Assembly (NCBI GenBank): GCA_964384025.1
Contig: CAYLJJ010000112.1
Span: 1-18,367 of the forward strand
Direction: 5' to 3'
Length of the DNA stretch: 18,367 nucleotides
Source of the DNA: CAYLJJ01 sp964384025
Lineage (GTDB): Bacteria > Myxococcota_A > Bradymonadia > UBA7976 > UBA1532
Shown one piece after another: positions 8,480 to 15,571 of this stretch. The notes below the pieces were generated by a model. That model was not told the DNA's origin, searched no databases, and was given only the letters and a program-made list of their open reading frames with translations. Position numbers and translations under genes: made by a program. Every line of letters starts with the position of its first letter. The first letter of the stretch is position 1.

Positions 8480-8518
8480 TCTGCGTTTAGTCAACCTTAG
8501 ACACTTGGGAGGAGCAGC

Positions 8519-10573
8519 TTGTCTCTCTTTAAGAGCCCGATCTTAAGCAGCCTCCGCTCCGATGAGCGTGACCTCATCATTGGCTATTTTCAGGAGCTGA
8601 AGCTGCCCCCACTCAGTGAGCTTAAAGAATCGGAGAGTGGTTCTCTCTCTGTCATTTTGGAGGGAGAGGCGCGGATTCATCGCCAGGGTCTGGCTCTCTC
8701 TCTGTTGGGCCCAGGGGACTGCTTTGGAAATTTAGGGCTCAAGGAGTCTAAAAGCACCTCGATTCATACAGTAAGCGCTCTTAAGGTCGCGCAGCTGAGT
8801 TATCTCGACTCTGAGCGTCTCGCTCGTGAACATCCCGCCTTGGCTCATCTCCTCCTTAAAGCCTTTATCTCCTGTCTGAAGGGACATATGGAGGAGCTGA
8901 CCAACAGCATCACGAGGCTGCTTAAGGAGCGCGCGCGACCACTGCGCAGCCATGTTGAGGTCAAGCTTTCCGATGGTCAGATACGCGATGTAGCTGCCGC
9001 GACCACCTTAAAGGAGCTGCTCCCTGAGAAGCTGGGGGAGGATCAGGTGGTCGCTGCGCGCGTCAACGGTAAGGTCCGTTCTTTGAATCAGCCCATCTAT
9101 GCTCCAGCAGAGGTCGCTCCGATCACGATCCGTGAGCGGGCGGGACGAGCCGGTTATCGACGCTCCTTAGGCATTCTCCTGATGGAAGCTGCACATGAGT
9201 TGGACTCCAACTTGGATCTGCGCGTCGGCTCCTCTTTGGGCTTTGCGCACATCATCGAAGTTCAAAGTTCCGTAAACCTCGCGGTCTTGGCAAAGCAGCT
9301 GGAACGGATGATGCGCCAGAAGATCGAAGAGGCGCAGCCCTTTCGACGAGAACGTTGGACCCTTGAAGAAGCGCGGGCTCAGTTTCTGGCTCAGGGCTGG
9401 GAAGATGCCGCTGCGCAGCTCTTGGTATGGCGCTCCTCTACCGTCCCTCTGGTGAGTTGTGGAGAACTCTATGCCCTGGAGTTGGGGCCTGTGGTACCTG
9501 ACACCAGCTATCTGAGCACCTTTGAGATCTTTGCGCGAGGGGAGGAGCTGTTGCTCGCCTTCTTTGAAGATGAGCCTCGACACCAGAAGCTGCGTGTAGA
9601 AGCCCCGACTCAGCTTGCACGAGCGCATGAGAGCTGGCTTAAAGCCCTCAAAGTGACCAGCGTCTCCGCCTTTAATGCACGCTGCATCGACGGCGGAGTG
9701 ACCGATATCATCCGAGTCTCAGAGGGCTTCCACGAGAAGCGCATCAGCCAGATCGCCGATGAAATCTCTGGGGCTGGGGAGGTGCGCATCATCTGCGTCT
9801 CTGGTCCCTCCTCCTCAGGCAAAACCACCTTCCTCAAACGCCTCTCGGTGCAGCTCAAGGTCAACGGCCTTACCCCTCGGGGGCTCTCTTTGGACAACTA
9901 CTATGTGGACCGAGAGCAGACCATCCGCGATGAGTATGGAGAGTATGACTTTGAGGCTTTTGAGGCGCTCAACATCCCCTTGATGAGAGAGAACATCGCG
10001 GGGCTCCTTAAGGGCGAAGAGATCAGCACCGCCCGCTACGACTTTAAGACTGGGCGCAGCTTGCTCGGGGCGGGACCCAAGATGAAACTAGAGAAGGGCC
10101 ATGTACTCCTCTTAGAGGGTATCCATGCCCTCAACCCTCGGCTGCCGGTCCCTGCTGAGGGAGTATTTCGGGTCTTCATCAACGCCATGACCTCCCTGCC
10201 TCTCGATCGCATCAATCGCGTCAGCGTCTCTGACATCCGCCTACTGCGTCGGATCGTCCGTGACCGTTTCCAGCGCTCCATCACCGCCTCAGATAACATC
10301 ATGCGTTGGCCTTCGGTGCGTCGGGGAGAGCGCAGACATATCTTCCCCCACCAGCAGCGAGCTCATGCTGAGTTCAACTCCTCTCTGCTCTATGAGCCTG
10401 CGGTGCTTAAGATCTATGCAGAACGCTACCTCCTGGAGGTCTCTGATGAGCACCCTGCCTGTGCGACCGCTCATCACCTCCGCCGCCTCCTAGATAAGTT
10501 CATCGCCATCTACCCAGATCAGATCCGCCCCACCTCTATCCTGCGAGAGTTTATCGGTGGTTTGAGTTTCTGA
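8519..10573 (+). CDS. Nucleoside (uridine-type) kinase with TGS and ThrRS-like domains and an extra N-terminal cNMP-binding-like domain
   Basis: The 684-residue protein starts at TTG with GGGAGGAG 4 nt upstream. Residues about 10-130 resemble a cyclic-nucleotide-binding beta-roll (LEGEARIHRQG, LLGPGDCFGNLGL). The phosphate-binding cassette is degenerate: Glu of FGELGL is Asn, and the usual Arg is absent. About 146-204 is a TGS domain (VEVKLSDGQIRDVA). About 210-350 matches the threonyl-tRNA-synthetase-like additional domain found in TGS-type uridine kinases (GSSLGFAHIIEV, LGPVVPDTSYL). The kinase domain has a Walker A GPSSSGKTT at 429-437, then SLDNYYVDRE, EYDFEAFEALN, LLLEGIHALNPRL, RLLRRIVRDR and the family ending SILREFIGG. 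It probably phosphorylates a nucleoside using NTP; the substrate is not readable from sequence. It is the last operon gene, 39 nt after the large membrane protein. Confidence 0.93.
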   Translation: MSLFKSPILSSLRSDERDLIIGYFQELKLPPLSELKESESGSLSVILEGEARIHRQGLALSLLGPGDCFGNLGLKESKSTSIHTVSALKVAQLSYLDSERLAREHPALAHLLLKAFISCLKGHMEELTNSITRLLKERARPLRSHVEVKLSDGQIRDVAAATTLKELLPEKLGEDQVVAARVNGKVRSLNQPIYAPAEVAPITIRERAGRAGYRRSLGILLMEAAHELDSNLDLRVGSSLGFAHIIEVQSSVNLAVLAKQLERMMRQKIEEAQPFRRERWTLEEARAQFLAQGWEDAAAQLLVWRSSTVPLVSCGELYALELGPVVPDTSYLSTFEIFARGEELLLAFFEDEPRHQKLRVEAPTQLARAHESWLKALKVTSVSAFNARCIDGGVTDIIRVSEGFHEKRISQIADEISGAGEVRIICVSGPSSSGKTTFLKRLSVQLKVNGLTPRGLSLDNYYVDREQTIRDEYGEYDFEAFEALNIPLMRENIAGLLKGEEISTARYDFKTGRSLLGAGPKMKLEKGHVLLLEGIHALNPRLPVPAEGVFRVFINAMTSLPLDRINRVSVSDIRLLRRIVRDRFQRSITASDNIMRWPSVRRGERRHIFPHQQRAHAEFNSSLLYEPAVLKIYAERYLLEVSDEHPACATAHHLRRLLDKFIAIYPDQIRPTSILREFIGGLSF

Positions 10574-10588
10574 GGAGGGAGCAGCGAT

Positions 10589-11065
10589 CTATTCCTCATC
10601 TAAGACGCTGTAACCATCCTGAGGGATCTCGCTCTCATCCTCCACCGACTCCTCGCTGCGAAAGATATCCTCTTGACCGTCTGCCTTGTCCCCCAAGCGC
10701 AGGCGCTCCGCCTCGATCTTACCGTCTAGGAACTGGGCCAGCTCCTTGAAGTTGGGGAAGAGGGTCCGCTCACAACGCAGAACCCCCTCATCATCGGGGC
10801 AGCCCTTGGCGGCAAAGACAAAGGCGAGAGATGCTTGCCATAGTCCATCTTCATCTGATGAGCAAACTCCAAGGTGGCGATCCACATCTTGAGGCTCTTG
10901 GAACCGTCAAAGGCCCCCTGTGCGATAGAAGTCGCCTTCCTCAAAGGCAGTATCTGCCTTGCCTGAAACCAGCCCCTCAGGGCCTTCAGGGTTCTCACTG
11001 GGACTCTCTTCCTCATCCGCACCACAGGCGCTCAGCAATATAGCCAAGACAATCAGCCGCTTCAT
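10589..11065 (-). pseudogene. Small lipoprotein gene with two apparently compensating single-base frameshifts
   Basis: ATG at 11063-11065, preceded by AGAGGA, opens a lipoprotein signal (MKRLIVLAILLSAC, Cys14) and an acidic stretch ending at an in-frame TGA (10907-10909). The same frame resumes after that stop and runs to TAG at 10589-10591 with a plausible acidic C-terminus (LFPNFKELAQFLDG, DEDSEIPQ-like tail). Between them the better protein is in another frame (GAFDGSKSLKMWIATLEF, then HQMKMDYGKHL). One extra base in the C5 run at 10914-10918 and one missing base near 10825-10835 would join all three into about 158 residues. This could be a decayed gene or assembly or sequencing errors. 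The stop lies 15 nt from the convergent kinase gene. Function unknown. Confidence 0.6.
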
Positions 11066-11181
11066 CTGGGCTTTCCTCTGGAAGATCACAGGAGCTTCTC
11101 TCTTCAAAACACAAAAGCATAGTTTAAAGTTCAGGCCGAGGTTGATGAGCCTCCTGATAACTGTGATTTTCTTTCTCTGGG

Positions 11182-11202
11182 GTGATCGTTAATCACTATA
11201 AT
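11182..11202 (+). promoter_or_regulatory. Candidate promoter -10 (TATAAT) with an abutting inverted repeat
   Basis: A perfect TATAAT lies at 11197-11202, 47 nt before the ATG of the esterase lipoprotein gene. Directly upstream, GTGAT (11182-11186) and ATCAC (11192-11196) form a perfect 5-bp inverted repeat with a 5-nt centre, which could be an operator. No good -35 box is found 16-18 nt upstream (TCTCTG is there), so an activator or another recognition mode may be needed. The 184-bp spacer also serves the leftward frameshifted lipoprotein gene. Confidence 0.45.
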
Positions 11203-11249
11203 TTCATGGTAACTCACACTCTGAAACCAAAAGAGAGGAGCTTAAAGAG

Positions 11250-12791
11250 ATGAGGAGTTGGATCTGGATCCCCATGATCGCGCTCAGCTTCTGGGCCTGC
11301 AACGACGATGATGACACCACCGGTGTTGACGCTGGCGGGGAAGCAGGAACTGCTGGCGGGGCAGGTTCCGCAGGCGAGGCAGGCGCTGCTGGCGAAGCGG
11401 GCGCTGCTGGCGAAGCGGGCGCTGCTGGCGAAGCAGGTGCTGCTGGCGAAGCAGGTGCTGCTGGCGAAGCAGGTGCTGCTGGCGAAGCAGGCGCTGCTGG
11501 CGAAGCGGGCGCTGCTGGCGAAGCGGGCCAGGGGGGGGAGAACCCTGAACCGGAGATCTGTGACCCCGGACCTGGAGCGGGGGGGACCGGCGATCTCTTT
11601 CCTCAGGAGGGAGAGTGGCGCACAGGCATCCGCTTTGTGGATGTTGGCGGCATCGAGATCCAGGTGCAGCTTAACTTCATCAACAACGAGACCGGCTTTG
11701 AACGCCTAGAGATGCGCGCCATCGGCAGCGATGGCTCTCTGAGTGATGTGCTTGGGAGCCTCGAGGGGGTGGCCCTGGACCAAGAGAATCGTTTTATCGC
11801 TCCCTTTAGGGATCTTCTCCTGCCGGGTCCTTTCAGCCCCACAGGCAGCGATGTACGCTTCACGATCATCTTACAGGGAGAGGTGCGCGGCGCTGACTTT
11901 ATCTGTGGAGAGATCTGTGGTCTCCTCACCAGCCTGGGTGCTGTGCTCTCAGAGAGCACCTTTGCCTCAGTCCCCTGGGACAGCGCTGAGCATGCCCCTG
12001 CCAGCTGTGATGAACCTGTCATTGTTGATCTGCCCCGTATCGCAGCTGAGGAGTGTCCTGAGCTGAGCGAGGGCCTCAACCAGATGCTCTCTGGTGAAAA
12101 GGATCGCAGCTTTGAGGTTTACTTGCCCACCGGCTTCAATACAGATCCTGCTTCTGCTGAGGGCTGGCCTCTGATCTTCCTCTATCACGGCTTGGGCAAC
12201 AGCACCGCTGAGATGCTGGAAGATTCACAGCTCCAGGGCTTAGCTGCGGAGGCTGGTTATATTCTGGTGCTGCCGCAGTCCGCCAATGAGGGCTCTGAGT
12301 GGGACTATCTGGTCGAGGGGCGTGACAGCCCGGATCTGGCCCTCTTTGACGACATGGTGAGTTGTTTAGATGTGCAGTTTGGCTTAAACCGAGATCGCAT
12401 CCACGCTACTGGCCTGAGCGCGGGGGGGCTCTGGAGCAGCTATCTGGGAGTCTATCGCCCTGAGGCGCTCGCCTCTGTCGCGCCTGTTTCAGGGGGCTTG
12501 ATTGTCGCTTACCCCAATCCTGAGCCTCAAATCCCCTATTTGATCACTTGGGGAGGGGAGGCGGATATTTCCCATGATCAGGACTTCAATAGATTTTCTC
12601 AGAGCCTTATCGAAACACTAACGAATGGAGGGCATTTTCTTGCCCAATGTAACCATGAAAGAGGCCACACATGGGACGCAGATTTCAGCCCATTTGTCCT
12701 TCAATTCTTGATAGATCAGCCTAAGGGAGCCGCTCCTTACGAAACTCTACCCGAAAACTTCCCCGAATACTGTACCCTGGAGCTCGAATAG
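11250..12791 (+). CDS. Secreted esterase lipoprotein, PHB-depolymerase/feruloyl-esterase (LpqC-like) type, with Gly-Ala-Glu stalk
   Basis: The 513-residue protein starts at ATG with GAGGAG 9 nt upstream. The signal peptide ends at Cys17 (SFWAC), followed by an acidic NDDDD and a low-complexity stalk of GEAGAA repeats to about residue 95, probably a spacer off the membrane. About 120-270 is a beta-rich domain with paired Cys (FICGEICGL). The C-terminal alpha/beta-hydrolase (about 285-500) has PLIFLYHGLGNS, nucleophile Ser390 in GLSAGG, acid Asp439 (GGEADISHD) and His473 (ERGHTW). This layout matches polyhydroxybutyrate-depolymerase/feruloyl-esterase-type serine hydrolases; the true ester substrate cannot be told. 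The triad is intact, in contrast to the large hydrolase at the left end. It is followed after 15 nt by an unknown gene that may be cotranscribed. Confidence 0.92.
   Translation: MRSWIWIPMIALSFWACNDDDDTTGVDAGGEAGTAGGAGSAGEAGAAGEAGAAGEAGAAGEAGAAGEAGAAGEAGAAGEAGAAGEAGAAGEAGQGGENPEPEICDPGPGAGGTGDLFPQEGEWRTGIRFVDVGGIEIQVQLNFINNETGFERLEMRAIGSDGSLSDVLGSLEGVALDQENRFIAPFRDLLLPGPFSPTGSDVRFTIILQGEVRGADFICGEICGLLTSLGAVLSESTFASVPWDSAEHAPASCDEPVIVDLPRIAAEECPELSEGLNQMLSGEKDRSFEVYLPTGFNTDPASAEGWPLIFLYHGLGNSTAEMLEDSQLQGLAAEAGYILVLPQSANEGSEWDYLVEGRDSPDLALFDDMVSCLDVQFGLNRDRIHATGLSAGGLWSSYLGVYRPEALASVAPVSGGLIVAYPNPEPQIPYLITWGGEADISHDQDFNRFSQSLIETLTNGGHFLAQCNHERGHTWDADFSPFVLQFLIDQPKGAAPYETLPENFPEYCTLELE
11370..11531 (+). 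repeat. Nine tandem 18-bp repeats encoding (AGEAGA)n
   Basis: Nine units of exactly 18 bp, each encoding Ala-Gly-Glu-Ala-Gly-Ala (the last ends in Gln), lie in the stalk of the esterase lipoprotein. Copies 2, 3 and 8 share GCG-GGC wobble bases, copies 4-6 share GCA-GGT, copy 7 is a hybrid, and copy 1 is the most diverged. The blocks of identical copies suggest recent expansion by slippage or unequal exchange. A length change of one unit keeps frame, so stalk length can vary between strains. Confidence 0.95.
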
Positions 12792-12806
12792 CTTCAGGAG
12801 AGATGT

Positions 12807-13427
12807 ATGACGCAGATCGGCTTTATCCTCTTACAGAGCAGAGAACCCGATCTCCGCCTGACCGCACGCCTCGCAGGCACCCAATCCCCCAGCCACCTCT
12901 TTCTGAACTATCACCCCAGGCTCAAAATCCCCGGGAGCCCTGCGCACCTGATCTATGTCGCTCCCCTCATACGGCAGAACCTCCTCAGCTTCCAACTGGA
13001 CATCTTGGCGGAAAGCTTGGCGGGAGCAGAAGGTATCCGCGGCCTTTGTGCCTTTTTTCAGCCGAGCTTCTCCGGTTTTAAGATCTTCGATGGCCGTCGC
13101 AAGACCCATGAGATGTTCCAGACCGAGGAGGTCAGCCCTGAGGGCGTGCATGACTTTGAGCTGCCCGCTCTGGCGGTGGAGACTCTCTTGGATCAAAAGC
13201 TGGACCTGAGCAAAGAGGAGCGTGCGCGTTTTCCTGATTTGATCAGCGAGGTCGCTGCCCAAAGTCCTGGGGCGCTCTATGAGGTGATTTGGGGAAATAA
13301 GGCGATGGATCCACCCAAAGCGATCTCTCCTGGAGATCCCCGGATCTCTCGCTGTAGTCCTTGCCAGACCATGGAGTTTGGTGTTGGAGGTTTGGCTCTG
13401 TTTATGCGGCATGCTCGACGAATCTAA
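12807..13427 (+). CDS. Conserved-looking protein of unknown function (206 aa)
   Basis: The ATG is preceded by AGGAGAG about 7 nt upstream and lies 15 nt after the esterase stop. No signal peptide or membrane segment is evident, so it is probably cytosolic. The sequence is well mixed (MTQIGFILLQSREPDLRLTA, then LRLKIPG-like strands, FFQPSFSGFKIFDGRR, and a helical LDLSKEERARFPDLISEV) and ends with a CSPCQTMEFGVGG segment. That CxxC could bind metal or be redox active. A 208-residue frame on the opposite strand covers nearly the same interval, but its composition is poor and it lacks a convincing ribosome site. The stop TAA overlaps the convergent thioredoxin-like gene by 4 bp. I do not recognise a family. 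Confidence 0.72.
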   Translation: MTQIGFILLQSREPDLRLTARLAGTQSPSHLFLNYHPRLKIPGSPAHLIYVAPLIRQNLLSFQLDILAESLAGAEGIRGLCAFFQPSFSGFKIFDGRRKTHEMFQTEEVSPEGVHDFELPALAVETLLDQKLDLSKEERARFPDLISEVAAQSPGALYEVIWGNKAMDPPKAISPGDPRISRCSPCQTMEFGVGGLALFMRHARRI

Positions 13428-13903
13428 GGAAGCGCAAGCCCCAAAACGCTCCTCCAATCTCTGACCTCTCCTTTTAGGATCTTTAGGAGTTGCCCTTCTC
13501 GATCAAGGAGGAGTCCATAGGGCAAGCTGAGGCTCCCCTTATGGATGGCCCCCAGGGGCTTAGCGGACATATACCCCGTGGGATCGAGGAGCAGAGGCCA
13601 GTCCAACTCTTCTGCTTTGAGCCAGCTTTGGAGTTGTTCTTTGGGCTCTCGTAGATTGATCAGCCAAACACGCAGCTCAGCGCGCTCTAACTCTGCTCTT
13701 AGAGGTTTAAGAGCTCTCAACTCCTTGATGCAGGGAGAGCACCAAGTCGCAAAGAGGAGGAGGAGATGTTTTTTGGCAGAGGTCTTGAGGAGCTGCTCTC
13801 GATTGAAGGGCTGCCCTTCTGGAGTCCAGGTTGAGAACCAGGGGAGAGGCTCTCCTGGTTTGAGAACGCTGAGTGTTAGGCTGAGGAGTAGGCTGAGAAG
13901 CAT
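13424..13903 (-). CDS. TlpA-like thioredoxin-fold protein, exported
   Basis: A 159-residue thiol-disulfide protein of the TlpA/ResA/AhpC-TSA type. The first 14 residues (MLLSLLLSLTLSVL) are a short hydrophobic leader, so periplasmic or membrane-anchored action is likely. The core has PWFSTWTPEGQPFNREQLL, then LLLLFATWCSPC with redox cysteines 55 and 58, and a cis-Pro candidate in SLSLPYGLLLDREGQ. These proteins reduce disulfides or act in cytochrome c maturation; the partner is not shown here. The predicted ribosome site is AAGGGAAAG. Its start codon lies 128 bp from the divergent SpoIID-like gene and its 3' end overlaps the unknown 206-residue gene by 4 bp (CTAA shared by both stops). Confidence 0.88.
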   Translation of the reverse strand: MLLSLLLSLTLSVLKPGEPLPWFSTWTPEGQPFNREQLLKTSAKKHLLLLFATWCSPCIKELRALKPLRAELERAELRVWLINLREPKEQLQSWLKAEELDWPLLLDPTGYMSAKPLGAIHKGSLSLPYGLLLDREGQLLKILKGEVRDWRSVLGLALP

Positions 13904-13997
13904 GTTCTATCTTTCCCTTCTGGCTCGCCAAAGAGGAGCTTTTTTGGCATCGGTCCTTCTCTTGGCTCTGAGTTGCTTGGCCTACACCTCCAGCCGT

Positions 13998-14003
13998 TTT
14001 AAT
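13998..14003 (+). promoter_or_regulatory. Weak candidate -10 (TTTAAT) for the SpoIID-aat group
   Basis: TTTAAT matches five of six consensus bases and lies 28 nt before the GTG start of the SpoIID-like gene, in the 128-bp divergent spacer. The best upstream partners are poor (TTGCTT at 13973-13978 with a 19-nt spacer). This is a by-eye call only. Confidence 0.25.
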
Positions 14004-14031
14004 CTTCCTTCACTCAATCTCAGGAGACTGC

Positions 14032-14817
14032 GTGTCGTCGGAGCAGATCATCAGCGCCCTGCTCCTCTTACTCAGCTTGGGCTGTGGGGGGCGAAGCTTA
14101 CAGTCCTGTCTGAGGGAGCATGAGCTTCTGCCTAGGCGGAGTTATCTTCCCGCTTGCGTAGATACAGAGAATGAAGGTCCTCTCTTGACCGAGAGCGAGT
14201 ATATCGCTGGGGTTGTGGATTGTGAGCTGGCTTGGTTTACCAAAGATCCAGCAGCTCTGGAAGCTCAGGCGATCGCGGCGCGAACCTTCCTGGCCGCTCA
14301 TCTGGCTCGCAAAGGTGAAGATACACCTCTTCCTATGGGCCCTCGTTTTCAATGCTGGCGCTCACCGCGGCCAAGGGCTGTAGAGGCGGCGCAGCTCACT
14401 GAAGATCTGATCCTTGAGCATGAGGGGAGGGTGATCCGCGCCAACTACGCTTCGGGGACACCTAAGCTCAGCAAGGCGTGTCGTGCGCTCCCTCCACAAA
14501 AGAGCGGATACCGCTTTAAAAGCTGGGGAGAGATGCGTGCTTATTACAAGAGAGCGAGGAGCCAGGGAAGGCGAAGCATCTTTAAGGGCTACCGCTGGAC
14601 GGAGATCCTGGTGACGCGCAACCAGGGCCGCCGAGGAAAAGCGGTCCAGGCGACCATTCATGCCCAGCCAGACGCCCAAAATCGAGGCGGCTTTGGACAA
14701 TATGCAGCAGCCTGTTTGGCGAAGAAGGGCTATGGGACCTTTCAGATTCTCCGATATTTCTATGGAGAGGATGTTGAGTTGGCCCCTCCTCCTGAGTTCG
14801 GCTCAGGCGCTTTTTAA
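14032..14817 (+). CDS. SpoIID/LytB-like peptidoglycan-associated lipoprotein
   Basis: A 261-residue protein starting at GTG with CAGGAGA about 6 nt upstream. The hydrophobic leader ends in LSLGC (Cys18), giving a predicted lipoprotein, although its n-region SSEQ lacks the usual Lys/Arg. The SpoIID signature is clear: SEYIAGVVDCELAW followed by ALEAQAIAARTFLA, with Glu65 at the position of the catalytic Glu of SpoIID lytic transglycosylases. Then LILEHEGRVIRANYASG and a C-terminal GGFGQYAAACLAKKGYGTF with ILRYFYG. The usual GHGVGMSQ motif is degraded to NRGGFGQY, losing the His. It probably trims or binds denuded glycan strands in the periplasm; it need not imply sporulation. Upstream of aat by 18 nt. 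Confidence 0.87.
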   Translation: MSSEQIISALLLLLSLGCGGRSLQSCLREHELLPRRSYLPACVDTENEGPLLTESEYIAGVVDCELAWFTKDPAALEAQAIAARTFLAAHLARKGEDTPLPMGPRFQCWRSPRPRAVEAAQLTEDLILEHEGRVIRANYASGTPKLSKACRALPPQKSGYRFKSWGEMRAYYKRARSQGRRSIFKGYRWTEILVTRNQGRRGKAVQATIHAQPDAQNRGGFGQYAAACLAKKGYGTFQILRYFYGEDVELAPPPEFGSGAF

Positions 14818-14835
14818 CCCAATGAGAAACCTTGA

Positions 14836-15543
14836 ATGCCCATTTTTCAACTGGATGAAAGTCTCTCTTTTCCAAATCCACTGCTTGCTCATCGCAAGAC
14901 AGGAATCTTGGCGATGGGAGGAGACCTCTCTCCTGAGCGACTACTCCTGGCCTACTCTAACGGGATCTTTCCTTGGTATGATGAGTCGGTCAATCCCATC
15001 CTATGGCATTCTCCAGAGGAACGGATGCTGCTGCTCCCTGAGGAACTGCACCTCTCGCGCTCTCTCAAAAAATTTATGCGTAAGAGGCCCTTTGAGGTTC
15101 GCTATGACCAAGCCTTTGAGAGCGTGATCCATCATTGTGCCCAGGTGCCTAGACCTGGGCAGGAGGGGACTTGGCTTAATCAGGATATGGTTGAGGCTTA
15201 TATCCGCCTCTATCGTATGGGTCATGCCCACTCTGCCTCAGCTTGGTTGGATGGTCGCCTCGTCGGTGGCCTTTATGGTGTCGCCCTGGGTTGCGCCTTC
15301 TCTGGAGAGTCGATGTTCTCCCTGGTTGAGGGAGCCTCTAAGGTGATCTTTGCGACAGCGGTCCCTGCACTTCAAGCTCTTGGCTACCGTCTGATCGACT
15401 GTCAGATCTATACGCATCATCTCGCCCGCTTTGGTGCCCGAGAGCGCAGCCGCAGGCTCTTCCTTCGTCTCCTTAAACAGGCCCAACGCAAGCAGCCCCT
15501 CAGGCTCTGGCCAACTTGCCCAAGCTCAGAGAACTGCGCATAA
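14836..15543 (+). CDS. aat: Leucyl/phenylalanyl-tRNA-protein transferase
   Basis: This cytosolic enzyme transfers Leu or Phe from aminoacyl-tRNA to the N-terminus of proteins with basic N-terminal residues, marking them for ClpS/ClpAP degradation. The 235 residues show the family pattern throughout: FPNPLLAHRKTGILAMGGDL, LLLAYSNGIFPWYDE, PILWHSPEERMLL, HSASAWLDGRLVGGLYGVALG, FSGESMFSLVEGASK and a closing DCQIYTHHLARFGA. Length is normal. The ATG follows the SpoIID-like stop by 18 nt; no strong Shine-Dalgarno is visible, so translation may depend on coupling. The clp genes that often sit beside aat are not in the window. Confidence 0.97.
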   Translation: MPIFQLDESLSFPNPLLAHRKTGILAMGGDLSPERLLLAYSNGIFPWYDESVNPILWHSPEERMLLLPEELHLSRSLKKFMRKRPFEVRYDQAFESVIHHCAQVPRPGQEGTWLNQDMVEAYIRLYRMGHAHSASAWLDGRLVGGLYGVALGCAFSGESMFSLVEGASKVIFATAVPALQALGYRLIDCQIYTHHLARFGARERSRRLFLRLLKQAQRKQPLRLWPTCPSSENCA

Positions 15544-15571
15544 TCGAGGCCCCTTGTGATTGGAGTTCTCT

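Noticed and set aside
10574..10588. A terminator between the convergent kinase and small lipoprotein genes
   Set aside because: Only 15 nt separate the stops and no hairpin with a T-run is present.
11308..11709. Alternative plus-strand frame through the 18-bp repeats
   Set aside because: The repeat length is a multiple of three, so any stop-free frame stays open. The product (LLAKQA-type repeats) has no sensible continuation, while the main frame has a signal peptide and catalytic triad.
12831..13457. 208-codon minus-strand frame opposite the unknown 206-residue gene
   Set aside because: Codon choice fits the plus strand, which also has a good ribosome site and the right spacing to the esterase gene. 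The minus frame would also overlap the thioredoxin-like gene on the same strand.
13902..14123. 73-residue plus-strand frame with a hydrophobic segment in the TlpA/SpoIID spacer
   Set aside because: It looks signal-like (RQRGAFLASVLLLALSCLAY), but it overlaps the SpoIID-like gene in another frame by about 90 nt, lacks a good ribosome site and begins inside the divergent start codon. It is kept only as a remote chance.
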